Below are positions 63,637 through 64,000 of a stretch of DNA of 64,000 nt, one piece after another. How positions within the stretch are numbered: position 1 is the first letter of the stretch; each line of letters begins with the position of its first letter. Source of the stretch: Tubiluchus corallicola (Eukaryota; Priapulida; Priapulimorpha; Priapulimorphida; Tubiluchidae); assembly GCA_030141605.1 (NCBI GenBank), contig JAQGDQ010000144.1, positions 62,001 to 126,000 of the forward strand. The letters run 5' to 3'. The notes under the pieces were generated by a model. It worked only from the letters and a program-made list of their open reading frames with translations, was not told where the DNA came from and made no database searches. A program made the translations under genes and the position numbers.

Positions 63637-64000
63637 GTAAAAAGAAAAGACACGATGTGTCAAATTACCACTGTAGTTTGTCTTCACCTTGTATCACAAG
63701 GAATTACTGTGTGATTCTTTTGTTCTTTTTTTCTGCCAGAAGATAAAGTAATAGTTTGAAACTCCATGTTTTTGTTGTTTTTAATTATGGGATCTTTAAA
63801 TTCAGTGTCACTATTCTTGTCCTTAAAAGTTCAAGTCCTTTTATTGTGCTTACCTACAAACTAATTGCCCATTGTTGTGCTCTCTATGGTAAATTATGTA
63901 TAAATATAGTTTTTTCCCACTGACAAACATGCCGTATATTTCATGCCGTATAATATGCCGTATAGGACAAGAAAGTTTTGCAATTTTGCGGATAATATGA
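63637..64000. other. Intron of the twitchin-like gene running off the window
   Basis: After the tentative fifth exon no further Ig-domain coding is visible; the sequence is AT-rich and ends within an intron. Confidence 0.4.

Overview
The window is nuclear DNA of an invertebrate animal. It is AT-rich, most coding exons are short and separated by introns of about 0.35-4.3 kb with GT..AG borders, and microsatellites, tRNA-derived SINEs, LINE fragments and small DNA transposons are frequent. The gene content (polycystin-1, a family-18 chitinase, a twitchin-type giant muscle protein) and the RTE-type LINE fit a bilaterian, perhaps marine. I cannot name the species, and no bacterial-type operon or defence system is present.

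Region 1 (about 255-39895, minus strand) is one large gene read right to left: a polycystin-1 (PKD1-family) receptor. I traced 35 coding exons whose splice phases all agree, giving an uninterrupted reading of 7716 nt (2572 residues). The order is signal peptide, WSC domain, PKD domain, a cysteine-rich PC1-specific module, an array of PKD-like domains, REJ region, GAIN/GPS with an HLT cleavage motif, and the first transmembrane helix. The remaining membrane helices and PLAT domain must lie beyond the left edge. Leucine-rich repeats and the C-type lectin domain of vertebrate PC1 are not seen. Its introns hold a piggyBac-like element with TTAA ends, a hAT-type MITE with a perfect 8-bp target duplication, a third TIR element, a Tc1/mariner-type transposase relic, a 5'-truncated RTE LINE, a LINE tail with a 16-bp target duplication nested in a 2.8-kb inverted-repeat element, and several SINE heads. 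Two intronic arms of about 600 bp in inverse orientation flank exons 30 and 31.

Region 2 (39896-43848) is intergenic, with a PIF/Harbinger-type element and degenerate telomere-like repeats.

Region 3 (43849-50800, minus strand) is a complete eight-exon GH18 chitinase-like gene of 450 residues with a signal peptide, an intact DWE catalytic end and a hydrophobic C-terminal tail in place of a chitin-binding domain.

Region 4 (50801-60878) is intergenic or 5' flanking DNA with tandem duplications, LINE and PIF relics, a near-perfect 31-bp hairpin and two TATA-containing promoter candidates.

Region 5 (60879 to the right edge, plus strand) is the start of a twitchin/titin-like gene: five exons covering Ig domain 1, an 8-residue linker microexon and the first part of Ig domain 2. 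Chitinase and twitchin are divergently oriented. The three genes have no evident shared pathway; their proximity looks incidental.
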